Shown piece after piece: positions 54,963-64,000 of a DNA stretch of 64,000 nt. The stretch covers positions 125,640,887 through 125,704,886 of the forward strand of contig CM039462.1 of NCBI GenBank assembly GCA_022414725.1, read 5' to 3'. Each line of letters begins with the position of its first letter. The first letter of the stretch is position 1. Under the pieces are notes generated by a model. It was not told the DNA's origin. It did no database searches and worked only from the letters and a program-made list of their open reading frames with translations. The stretch is from Microglena sp. YARC (taxonomy: Eukaryota > Chlorophyta > Chlorophyceae > Chlamydomonadales > Chlamydomonadaceae). A program made the translations under genes and the position numbers.

Positions 54963-55430
54963 TTTGCTGAGTTAGTTAGTTAGTTAGTTAGTAATTTGGT
55001 TAGTTAGTTAGTTAGTTAGTTAAGTTAGTTAGTCAGTCAGTCAGTCAGTCAGTCAGTCAGTCAGTCAGTCAGTCAGCAATCAGGTCAGTCAGTCAGTCAG
55101 TCAGTCAGTCGTCAGTCAGTCAGTCAGTCAGTCAGTCAGTCAGTCATCAGTCAGGTCAGTCAGTCAGTCAGTCAGTCATCAGCAGTCAGCAGTCAGTCAG
55201 TCAGTCAGTCAGTCAGTCAGTCAGTCAGTCAGTCAGTCAGTCAGTCAGTCAGTCAGTCAGTCAGTCGTCAGTCAGTCAGCTCGTCTCGTCAGTCAGTGAG
55301 TGAGTGAATGAGTGAGTGAGTGAGTGAGTGAGTGAGTGAGTGAGTGAGTGAGTGAGTGAGTGAGTGAGTGATGTGAGTGAGTGAGTGAGTCGTGGGAGTG
55401 AGTTAGTTAGTTAGTTAGTTAGTCAGTTAC
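54963..55430 (+). repeat. Mosaic tetranucleotide repeat TTAG / TCAG / TGAG
   Basis: The order is (GTTA)n at 54970-55030, (GTCA)n at 55030-55295, (GTGA)n at 55296-55400, and again (GTTA)n at 55401-55430. Only the base between the T and the A changes. Few interruptions. Confidence 0.95.
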
Positions 55431-56530
55431 TTGGTTGTTTAGGTAGTAGTAGGTTAGTTAGTTAGTTAGCTTACTTGGTTGGTTAGTTGTGAGTTATGTT
55501 GTTCATTTGCTAGTTACCTATTTGGGAAGCTTGATAATTGGTCAGCTACCGTAGATGCAGCATGAAATGGCAGAAACATGTATTGGCAAACCCTTGTTTT
55601 TTTAAGAAAAGGGATCTCAAAAATGCGTGTACTTGGCATAAAGGGTCCATGGCTGGACTACGGCAAGTTGAGACCTGAAAACCAGTTGGCAAAAACCTCA
55701 ATTTTTGCGAGTGTTCCATTTCCTTTGTTACATGTTATAAAGATATGATGATGTGCTTCTGGACTTCCTAGCAATGGTGTGCTTGGACAAGTGGCATCAA
55801 GTGAAGACCTGTCGGGTCCATGTTAACCACCCATGTCGATGCATGGCCTATCACCAGATTTACCCAAGGTGTAACTTGTGTATGACCAAGCACTGACAGT
55901 GTGGATAAGTCAGTTACAGTTGTGCGTCCAATATGATATAAAGTCATATTGTGAACGCTAGTGGGTACACTCCAAAAGTGAAAATGATTACTTGTTACAC
56001 AAGTAATAAGCATTTGAAGAATGAAACCGGGAAGTGTTTGGGTTTGACCAAGCTGTTCGCTAATAATCAATAATGCGAACACAAGATGACGAATAAAAAG
56101 TAAGTGCAAATTGAGAAACACTTTAACAATATCATTTCGAATGTACACTCAACGGTCCGAAGCTCTTTTTTTTAAACTGGTGGCTAGATATGTACTGCCT
56201 AGATACATTGGTCGCATGAGTTACATGGCAACGCAACCAGCTGGGACCGACTCAGGATTCGACCTAAACAGCTTTGGCAAATGATAGATTGCCAAGATTA
56301 TTTTTGCCATTATTGCTGAGCTTATGGTAGTAAGTAAGTTGGTTGGTTGGTTTGCGTTACCTAGATATTATGAGGGCGGTTAGTTAGTTGATTACGGTAG
56401 TTAGCTTGTATCAAAGTTAGTTTGTGTGAATATTTGTTTGTTTCCTAATCCAAAGTTCATCAGGCAAACCTCTCCAACTGTGTATAGGTCTCCCGCTGTG
56501 CACCCCTTACCCGATAGTCCCCCCTTTGAA
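55431..56530. other. Unassigned sequence
   Basis: Contains residual GTTA/GGTT repeats (55435-55510, 56335-56400). A minus-strand frame of 126 codons at 55768-56148 has normal complexity, but no recognisable domain and no supporting context, so it is not called as a gene. Confidence 0.4.
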
Positions 56531-56536
56531 CGGTGG

Positions 56537-56562
56537 CCCCCCCCCCCCCCCCCCCCCCCCTC
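56537..56562 (+). repeat. C homopolymer
   Basis: About 25 consecutive C; length unreliable. Confidence 0.9.
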
Positions 56563-58489
56563 CTAGAGGACCAACACACATTCTACACCTGATGCTGCAG
56601 AAATCCAACGAGGCAACCCGTACATCCCCTCATGATGCCTATTATTGATCCCCTCCATTTACTCCACACCAACATACCTTGATGTCATCTCCCACACTGA
56701 CATCTTCTTAAGGACATCTTCGCCGGTGACACTATCTTCCTGACCTGATTTGGTGTTTTCCAAACTTTCCGATAACTCCTGCTCCGATGTCGACCCAACT
56801 TTACCGCCTGTTTGGACGTCTTGGAAAACCCCAGATCTAAGGTCGTGGACCTGCAAATCAGATCAGATCCATTTTAGGCATTAGGACTAAGACAATGGGG
56901 GGATTAGGGATTAGCAGTGTCATTTCCAACTTCTTATTCTAAGGAGATGGGTTGCCCTCAGGATGTCCTGAACTGGGCTTCTTGATGCTAGTCTTGTGAC
57001 ATGGTGGTAGCCTCGATGAAATTTCCAAGGATGTGTGTAAATGTTAGGCTGCCCCCCCCCTAGCCTTGGTTGTCCTTCAGCAAAGGGATGTGTTGAGTGG
57101 CAAAGAGCACTTGCTTGGTGATTGCGGGACTCAGATTCCTTGCTATGTGATAGCTAAGAACCAAACCTGTGATCTCTAATAATGCTATGGATGTACTTGT
57201 CGGATTCAAATCCCCCTCCCCACACCCTCCTTCTTGCCCGCAAACAAATCACCATGTGCTCACTGATTGACTAAGCCTGTTGCGCAACAGAGCCAGAACA
57301 CTGTCACGGCTGTATGCGTTCTCCTTAGGATAGGTATGTTTACCACTGCAAAATACGGCTTGGGGAGGCAAGTAATCAGCAGGGATGAGGTGCGGCAACG
57401 ATGAGAGCTAGCAGAGTGGCTGCAACGTCGTATTCAAGTACCTCACTGTTGTAGACGGGTGGTGCGGAATCAAGAACTTGATTGGAGTAGAATGCAAGCT
57501 GGGTTGACCCGATGTGTCATACCATATTTGATACAGCGGTTTTGGTGCTCCTGTAGCTCTTCTGTATCCCTGGAGGGAAAGAGAGAGGAGAGTATGCTGT
57601 TGTTGGTTGTGTAAGGGGGCGAGCACAGGGCTCAGGTTGCCGTCCTTGACGACTGCCGTACGCGGAGTCCAGCGGCAAACGAAACCTGGGACAGTGAGTA
57701 GAGCGGGTGCTTGTTAGCAACTATCAAGTAGGGGTAGGAGTTTGAGTACAGATTGTAGTGCCTGGATTGATGGGTAGGATGCACACAGAAAGCGTCAGCA
57801 TAGGTCTGATTGGATCACTTGGCGGTGACCAATGGGTGTGAAAGGTTGTAAGGGATGCCCCGGAGTGCTCCATGCTCCTGGGGTCGAGCACTTCCCCCAT
57901 AAAATACTGCGTGGGGTGAGGGGACTCGGATTGGCAGGGCCTTGTTCTCCCCAGGTGAGACAGATGAGATAGAATTGTCCTGAGCTGGCAAGTCTAGGAT
58001 GATGTGGAGTAGGTTACATCTCCAAGGTACCAGCGTGTTGTCACTGTTGGTCTCATAGCTGTTAGCTTTCCATGCTGTGCGCCATGGGGTGACCATATGC
58101 ATGAGCAGGGTCATGTAGAACGCTGATCAGTTGGGGTGGGAAAATCGGATGGAGGACATGTTGAATGGGTGTGATCGGACGGAGGTTGGGGAAGAAGCGG
58201 AGGATGTCCATCATTAGGTCGATGGGTGCTGTCTGTCCAGATTTGTTCCATATGATGGACTCCGTCGGGTGGGTGGTGGTCCTGTTGAAGGTGGCCATAC
58301 CTGTTCGTGCGGCGGCCCTAGCATGGAGGCCTTACAGCTGGCTCAGTCACATGGACCCCAACTATCTGCAGGAGGGGGGGATTAACAACAGTATGCCAGA
58401 CGGAGCAGTCACACCCAATGCAGATAGAGGGGCCACATCCAGACTAAGTGACCTCTTTCATTTGGTCATCATCGGGATGGCCTGAGGCG
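56563..58489. other. Unassigned sequence, possible upstream part of the Gypsy element
   Basis: Several 60-106 codon frames overlap on both strands at 57400-58490 and none has a recognisable domain. If the Gypsy element is full length, its LTR and gag would lie here, but no zinc knuckle or protease motif is seen. Confidence 0.35.
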
Positions 58490-58679
58490 CAACGCAAAGA
58501 GATGGCAGCCATGCTCAACAGAATGACCCCAGCGTGCGCGGACTATGGAGGATTTGACGAGAGGATACAAAGGATTGTGCCTCCTATGCACATGAGAAGG
58601 ACAACGAAAGCAGGCATTCACTAGTCCTACCGCAGCCACCTATAGAAAACTTGCTCAAGACAAAGTCTGCGCTGAATGC

Positions 58680-59400
58680 TTCCTGCTAGGCTTCATAGAG
58701 CCAGCTCTTCAGCTCAGCATTGCAGCAAATCCTGTCGTCGCCTTGAAAAAAGGACCTGGATGGCAGTACACTTGCGAACAGAGTGTGCTACAACTACAAG
58801 GCCTATCAACCTCTGTCTGACCAAAGACATGCACAGGTTTCCCAATTGCAGAGGGAATTTATTCCAAGACCTGGCGTGACTTCCAAGTGGTTTACACGAG
58901 TAGACCTGGCGCTCGGGCTTTCTACCAAGTCCACTTGTCTGCCGGCTCCAAGATTTCTCAGCCTTTTGGTGGACAAGCAGTTTACAGGTTCAAGCGTGTG
59001 CCCTTCGGACTGAAACAAGCACCAGCTTACTTCCAGGAGTCATGAACTGAGTTGGGCAAACGTGGTCTCCTCAAGCTTCAGCAAGGTTTTCATTGATTGA
59101 CATTCGGTCCACAGCGCCACCTTGCTGATCACATCAAACGTGGCAGCAAGTGAGTACTACAGTTTCTCATCGACAATTGGCCTCCGCATACACCCTGACA
59201 GTCTGCTTCGCACTCGACGCAGTCGATTCTTAGGCTTCGATGTCAGCAACCATGGTCTCACCCCGCAAGCAGCCAAAGTCCAGCTATCCAGGACCTGCCT
59301 ACCCAAGCAACCTCAAGACCTCAAGACCATCCTGGACGTCAGCTGCGCTCTACTGACGGTTGTTTTTGTGAAAACTTTTCAGCCATACCAGACCCCTCAA
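58680..59400 (+). pseudogene. Gypsy reverse transcriptase remnant
   Basis: Pieces in order, in changing frames: ALKKGPGWQYTC (corresponding to the KKdGsWRmCVDYR entry, about 58740); the LSDQRHAQVSQLQREF region (about 58812), corresponding to the YPlPrid part; TRVDLALG (about 58900, the DL catalytic block); GGQAVYRFKRVPFGLKQAPA (about 58967); and LGFDVSNHGLTPQAAKVQ (about 59230), the gypsy HxVSxxGl/p connection motif. The YxDD box is not readable near 59090, where the sequence is damaged. Confidence 0.9.
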
Positions 59401-59479
59401 TGACCTCACACGAACATGTCAAGTGGACTTGGGACCCGAGCAACAGCAGCAATGGACGCCATTAGGAGAATATCAGCAC

Positions 59480-60000
59480 ACAGGGCAAGGTTTTGCGACG
59501 CTTTGACATCAACGCAGGCGCACCCTCATCCACTGTGACTGGAGCCAACATGGATTAGGAAGCAGTGCTCGCCAGCTCGACTCGGAAGGAACGAAATCCT
59601 CGTTCGCCTGTGCCAGCCGCAGCCTTAACAAGCATGAAGCAGAATACAGCAGCTTCAAAGGAGAAATGCTGGCTGCTTCTGGGCTTGCAAATCTTCCGCG
59701 TATTATGTCTTCGGACTACATTTCACACTGGTCACTGATCACCACCTCTGCTGTGGATTTCTCCTTGCCAACGTCACCGGTCATCGCTCGATGGCATGCA
59801 TGCTGCAGCATTTTTTTGACATCATGCACAGACCAGGTGCACAGCATGGCAACGCTGACGCCACTCGGTCTAGGGTTTTCCCAGCCCCACTGCAGAGGAC
59901 AACACTGGCGCTCGCATTGAAACCTGGACAGCGACCTATACGCAGCATTTCCAACAGTGCCACCACCCTTATGGTGCCCCTAGACTTGACACTTTAGGGC
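59480..60000 (+). pseudogene. Gypsy RNase H remnant
   Basis: Frames show a FDINAGA-like start (about 59505, the active-site Asp in a TDAS-like position), SFACASRSLNKHEAEYSS (about 59595, the typical SRxLsxaExnYs motif), and DHHLCCG-like and IMHRPGAQHGNADA (about 59820-59860, the typical yrPGxxnxxADaLSR end). Frameshifts separate the pieces. Confidence 0.9.
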
Positions 60001-61135
60001 ACATCGTGGACTACGTCGCTCCTTGACGTCAGATCTGTCTTATCCATCTGCACAACCACCCTTGCCTGCCCCGTCAACATACATGGCCCCAGAATGGCAT
60101 CACTCTATACGAGATGTGCGGGGGAATGTGTGCAGGATTGGGAAGCAGCACTGACGCAATGGCATCCAAGTTAACAGGTATATCTACAGCGACATTTCGC
60201 CCGCTGCTCAGACAGTCGCCGCTATAGGACACAAGCTTTGACCAACCTCTACCCCCATACTGCTCAAGGTCATACGCCTGCGACCATGCCTTCACGACGC
60301 TGCCCCAGGATGTGACCAAGATCACACCAGAACAGCTCATGACGCAGCTGTGAACGACCAAATCACACAGTGGCTCATCATAGCCCGGTCAGAGTGCCAA
60401 GACTTCAGCCCAGCAGGAGGCAACCAGAGGAACTCAAAGGACCCCGGGCCGCCGTCCTGCAGAATTGTACCACCGGTCATAGGTACATCCAGCAGCTACA
60501 GCATCCTCGGCAACCCCTCTACATCGTGGAGAATGCAGCAATGCAGCACACTTTCGATCACAACAATTGCTACAAGACTTCAACGCAGTCAACAGAACTC
60601 TTGGCCTCCTATCTGCGTGGATGCTGCAAACATTCGACTCAGGAGCGCACAGACTCCGCAAACAAGTGGCAGAACTTGGTTGACCCCCTTGATCTCCAGC
60701 TCCAGCTCAACAAGACCCGTCGGACTGCCAACATTTCAGCCAACGCCTTCTTGGATCCAGGACGGAGCACTACAAGGGTCTACAAATCAGACACAGCCCC
60801 CTTTTTGTTAGCAAACAGAATCGGACAAGAGCGCAACGTACTGCCTACTCTAGTAGCGTACCCTCTGTCTCGGCCTTCAGACCTGACAAGCCAGGCAGCA
60901 TCTACTCTCTCCAGGGCGGCGCATGGTCTGAACCAACCCTTCTGAGAGAGAACGCATGCTCGGATACTACACAGAGCAACAGCAGCACCAGGTCTCACTC
61001 AAAACCAGAGGCATATCCTCACAGGCAACAGCATGGATCAGCGAGCCTTGGTAGCAAATCATCAGAAAGACCTTTGGAAATGGCAATCCCTACACGTCTA
61101 ACATCTATGCTAGAATTTAAGCCAACCCCCAGGCC
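60000..61135 (+). other. Unrecognised spacer between Gypsy RNase H and integrase
   Basis: A frame of 191 codons (60370-60945) is open and of normal complexity (KTSTQSTELLASYLRG, DPLDLQLQLNKTRRTANISA), competing with a 153-codon frame one base away. Gypsy polyproteins normally have only a short linker here. It could be a lineage-specific domain or an insertion. Confidence 0.4.
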
Positions 61136-61299
61136 TGAGTGCTACCTTCTCCCAGTCCTGCTCTTCTTCTGACAACTTCTCCCAGCTATCCCAGCAATTC
61201 TGGCGGTCGCATATCAGACCCCACGCCTCCGACACGCCAGTTCTATGGCACTGAGCTTGCTTGCCTGCTGGCAGTCACCAGGAGCAAGACTGTCAAGCA

Positions 61300-61405
61300 C
61301 ACATCTGGCCATCAAAACCACCTGCACAGCAAACAGCCAACAACCACCAGCCATCAGCCAACAGCCCCCAACCAACAGCCAACAGCCAACAGCCACCGAC
61401 CTCAG
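61300..61405 (+). repeat. CAACAGC/CAGCCAACAG minisatellite
   Basis: Imperfect AACAGCCAACAGCC units upstream of the integrase, coding Gln/Pro/Asn/Thr in one frame. Confidence 0.8.
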
Positions 61406-61499
61406 CCGTTGCAACACTCCCCTCCTTTGCCTCTTTCTACCATCTTCAGCTCCAAGTCCTCCACTGCCCCAGGCAGACAGTTGGATACTGACCTGCGCC

Positions 61500-62855
61500 T
61501 TGCTGCAATGTCCAAGGACACTGACGGTCTAGACATCCACTCTGATCAGTTTGTCTTAGAGTACTTGAGGCGTGGAGTCCTCGGATCCAACTGGACGACA
61601 TCTCGTACTAGGCGGGGGTACTGGGCAAGTATCAAGAAAGTACAGGCTTGGCGCATCTCCAACTGGAGAAGAGAGGATCATACGCATCCTGGCCAACGGC
61701 ATTGAACGCATCGTCCCAGCCCCCAGCCAGAGGTCATCCTCATTCAGAGAGCCCACGAGACCAGCGGACACTTTGGGGCACGCAGAACAGCTTACTTAGT
61801 GGTCAGCTCTTTCTGTGGCACGGCGTGGTCAAACAAGTCAAAGCTCTGGTCAAGACATGCAAATCTGTGACCAAAGCCATGGCCTACTTCAACCAGCAAC
61901 AGCCACATTGCAATCCACCCGATTCATGCCTCTTCTTCGCTTGGGGAATTGATTTGTTGGTCCCGTACAACAAGACAGCCAGGGGCAACACTATGCTCAT
62001 GCACGCCGTGGAGTATTTCAGCGCCGCACTCGTAGTGGTCCCCATCCCAGCCAAGAGGCCATACATACGGTATACGCGCACTCTCATGGAGTCTTGGCAC
62101 ACTTTGGCGCATATGCGCTCTGCATCTCTGACAATGGACCAGAGTTCCAAGGCAAATTCAAGGAACATCTGCTTCACAACTTCATTGACCCACAGGACGA
62201 TCCACCCTAAACCACCCTCAGGGCAACGGTTTTGTGGAGCGAAGCGTAGGTACCCATCAAGGCAGCCCTGACCAAGATCTGCTCTGAAACCTGGCCACTG
62301 ACACATGGGACATTGACATAGCCAAGGTCGTTACAGCGTACAACTGTAGCCCTCAGGAGACTACTAAGTGCGCCCCTTCACTCTGCTGTACGCCCGGGCT
62401 CCCGTCATGAACAACCCTGAGGCACAGCTTGCCATGACAGCGCCGCTGCCTGACCTGACAGACAGCACACAGGTGCAAGCTCTGACAGACACTCTCTGGA
62501 GCGCGCTCAATGGATCAAGAGAGTCAGCCCAACTATTGCCAATCACATAGCAATCGCCCACCACAGGGACACCCTGCGCTACGCAAAGATCAGGGGGGGG
62601 CCTATCACCCTCGCCTACGCAAATTCCAGGTGGGAGACTTTGTGTACATCCGCCGTCCCAACGTGCGCAACTCCTTGCAGATGGCTGCCAAGGCATGATC
62701 CTGCGCATCATCGACCTCAAACCATCTGAAGTCGTCGTCTTGCAAGGACGTTGCGGTTGCCACCATCACCAACCATGCCCGCAATTTATCTCCTTGCCAC
62801 CTCCCTAACTTGGATGGCACAATCAGGCCAGACTTAGCAGTCCCACCCCCCAGCC
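61500..62855 (+). pseudogene. Gypsy integrase remnant (HHCC, DDE core, C-terminal domain)
   Basis: N-terminal zinc-binding region: AHETSGHFGARRTAYL (about 61750) gives the two His of HHCC; the following Cys pair is only partly kept (KTCKSVTK). Core: GIDLLVPYNKTARGN with MLMHAVEYFS after it (first catalytic Asp, about 61947); SDNGPEFQGKFKEHLL (second Asp, about 62123); QGNGFVERSVG (catalytic Glu, about 62219). C-terminal: FQVGDFVYIRRPN (about 62630) and a VVVLQGR stretch. At least five frameshifts make it inactive. Confidence 0.92.
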
Positions 62856-62860
62856 TAGCC

Positions 62861-62995
62861 TGCAGCGTCTGCAACTTCCCTGACAAACGCAAATTGCATG
62901 CTAACTCTGCGACGGCTGTGGAGCAGGTTACCACACTCACTGCCTTGACCCACCTCTCTCTGCAGTTCCCGTCGAGGACTGGTTCTGCCCAATGC
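62861..62995 (+). other. PHD finger coding segment after the Gypsy integrase
   Basis: CSVC (62861-62872) in one frame is followed one frame over by [18 protein letters not shown] (62908-62961), then VEDWFCPM (to 62994). The ligand pattern C-x2-C, C-x2-C, x4-H, x2-C, x14-C is that of C4HC3 PHD fingers, with the conserved Trp before the final Cys pair. The last Cys is out of frame (TGC at 62993). One frameshift lies between the first and second Cys pairs. PHD fingers read histone H3 tails, so it may once have guided integration to chromatin, as chromodomains do in chromoviruses. Confidence 0.85.
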
Positions 62996-63114
62996 AAAGC
63001 CAGCGGCATCACTGCAATCCCCGCGGGACGCATCCAGAAACACCACAGAAGGAACCTAACCTTTTCCCCACCCCCGCAGACTCGCTCCAGAGACAGAGCC
63101 CGCCCTCGCCTGCG

Positions 63115-63660
63115 ACAAGATGCTTGTCATCAAACAAGTCAGAGTCCAAGGCGGCCTCGACAAAGCTGTCTGGGCACTGCCTCCTTCCAAGGAACCACTG
63201 TCCAGGCCATGGTACTTCAAGCTAACCTACGATGACGGCAAGTCATTAAGCTCACCATGGCTGGACTCAAAAAACTCAACCCACTCCCACAGGCACACAG
63301 AAGCCCTTACCACTCACAACCTGTGCTCCCCCTCAACCGTGCATGCAGGCATCCAACGCACACCATCCTGGCGTCTGAGGACAACCATCCTGTGAAGTGT
63401 ACCACACATGAGCACACTATTGCTCACCTCAACTCCTTACATTCCCTCCTACCTCAGGTGATGGTTAACACTGCAGAATATCGTGACAGCACCATGCACT
63501 CACATGGGACTTCTTGCCCCGTTACGCACCAAATTTCACATCCCATTGGGCACAGCGATACAATGGCCAACCACCCCTTGCAGATGATTTACTCTGTCTT
63601 GCCCATGCTAACTATGGTGGACCTCGATAACCCCAAGGCCATGTCCTTCACTCCCCACTG
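63115..63660 (+). other. Open sequence downstream of the PHD finger, possible polyprotein C-terminus
   Basis: The frame from 63120 reads [20 protein letters not shown], and from 63257 a second frame is open for 134 codons to a TGA at 63659. Text in both is of normal complexity. It may extend the Gypsy polyprotein (Pol tail) or be a further ORF. No domain recognised. Confidence 0.4.
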
Positions 63661-64000
63661 AATCTGTCCAACAGTACACTACACGCATTCAACTTCCTCC
63701 AAGCTGCCTGGCAACACCACAAGCTGACCTGATCACAATTTTCAACAGGGTAGAGGACCAGGCGCATTAATGGAGCATACCCATACCCAGTGCATGTACC
63801 ATAATTTCGCTGTCGTCGCCTACCTGACGTTGAACGCTGGACCCACCTGACTCACAATGGTTTACATGCCACCACACATGGACCAAGGTCAGGTTTACAA
63901 CTATGCGCCCACCCCCCCTCAGCCTTCCTGGACTTTGCTTCCAACCCCTCCCATCTACTACATGGCAATGCGTCCTCGCTTTATGGAATACATCACCCCA
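63661..64000. other. Unassigned sequence at the window end
   Basis: No feature supported; may be the 3' untranslated part or LTR of the Gypsy element. Confidence 0.35.

Larger units (their letters stand above)
58490..63240 (+). mobile_element. Decayed Ty3/gypsy-like LTR retrotransposon with a PHD finger
   Basis: The order RT, RNase H, integrase identifies a Metaviridae-type element. All domains are frame-broken. About 1.1 kb between RNase H and integrase (60000-61130) has no domain I recognise, and a PHD finger lies after the integrase. LTRs are not visible within the window; the 3' LTR may lie beyond 64000. Confidence 0.88.

Noticed and set aside
54963..55430. Telomeric repeat
   Set aside because: TTAG/TCAG/TGAG tetranucleotides do not match known telomere repeats and the block is internal.
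55768..56148. 126-codon minus-strand frame
   Set aside because: Normal complexity but no domain, no splice or start context, and no neighbouring gene; could be chance.
57095..57235. tRNA-derived promoter (B-box-like GGATTCAAATCC)
   Set aside because: No matching A box at the right distance and no cloverleaf could be drawn.

Overview
The window is nuclear eukaryotic DNA made almost entirely of repeats and decayed retrotransposons. Bacterial origin is excluded by LINE, Ty1/copia-like and Ty3/gypsy-like elements, poly(A)-tailed insertions, GT...AG-bounded exon-like blocks, microsatellites and kilobase satellite arrays. A green-lineage alga or another protist with a large repeat-rich genome fits best (GT/T-rich introns, a Gypsy polyprotein with a PHD finger), but no species can be named. 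Two 1000-base runs of N (9299-10298 and 47706-48705) are assembly gaps. Almost every coding region is broken by stops and frameshifts; I see no clearly intact host gene.

Layout. 1-880: polypurine G-rich minisatellite and G-runs. 880-1210: degenerate TGCTTGCGTCC-type repeats. About 2650-8500: a gene-like region with several exon-like blocks of unknown identity whose phases do not all agree. About 10850-16925: a decayed plus-strand Copia element (gag, integrase, RT, RNase H), its integrase split by about 730 bases of nearly pure T. 17530-27525: a nested pile of LINEs. Family A has an ORF2 ending in an acidic Asp/Pro repeat and a 3' UTR ending in GCGCCTTTTCCTGGTTCCCC plus poly(A). Family B has an RT with a YADD box and a (TAATG)n tail. 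Very short 3'-end copies of family A lie inside other elements with 5-bp target-site duplications (AGTGT, AGCTC, ATTGG). At 25516-27402 lies an ORF1-like Ser/Ala/Pro-rich coding region with a RING-H2 finger.

28649-35756: two arrays of a roughly 424-bp satellite in opposite orientation, with a family A LINE fragment (endonuclease, partial RT, C-terminus) between them. 35757-42441: smaller tandem repeats (about 346, 182, 165 and 25 bp), a head-to-head pair of 182-bp arrays and two long hairpins. 42442-47705: a third, increasingly corrupted array of the 424-bp satellite. 48706-53830: a second Copia element of the same family on the minus strand. 54963-55430: a mosaic tetranucleotide block TNAG. 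58490-63240: a decayed plus-strand Gypsy element (RT, RNase H, DDE integrase) with a PHD finger after the integrase.

The genes do not form a pathway. The window records successive retrotransposition and satellite expansion. The most interesting items are the RING-H2 finger in a LINE ORF1-like gene, the PHD finger on the Gypsy integrase, the in-frame or frame-breaking mini-insertions with readable target duplications, and the satellite unit whose constant ends coincide with array borders and with variable inserts.
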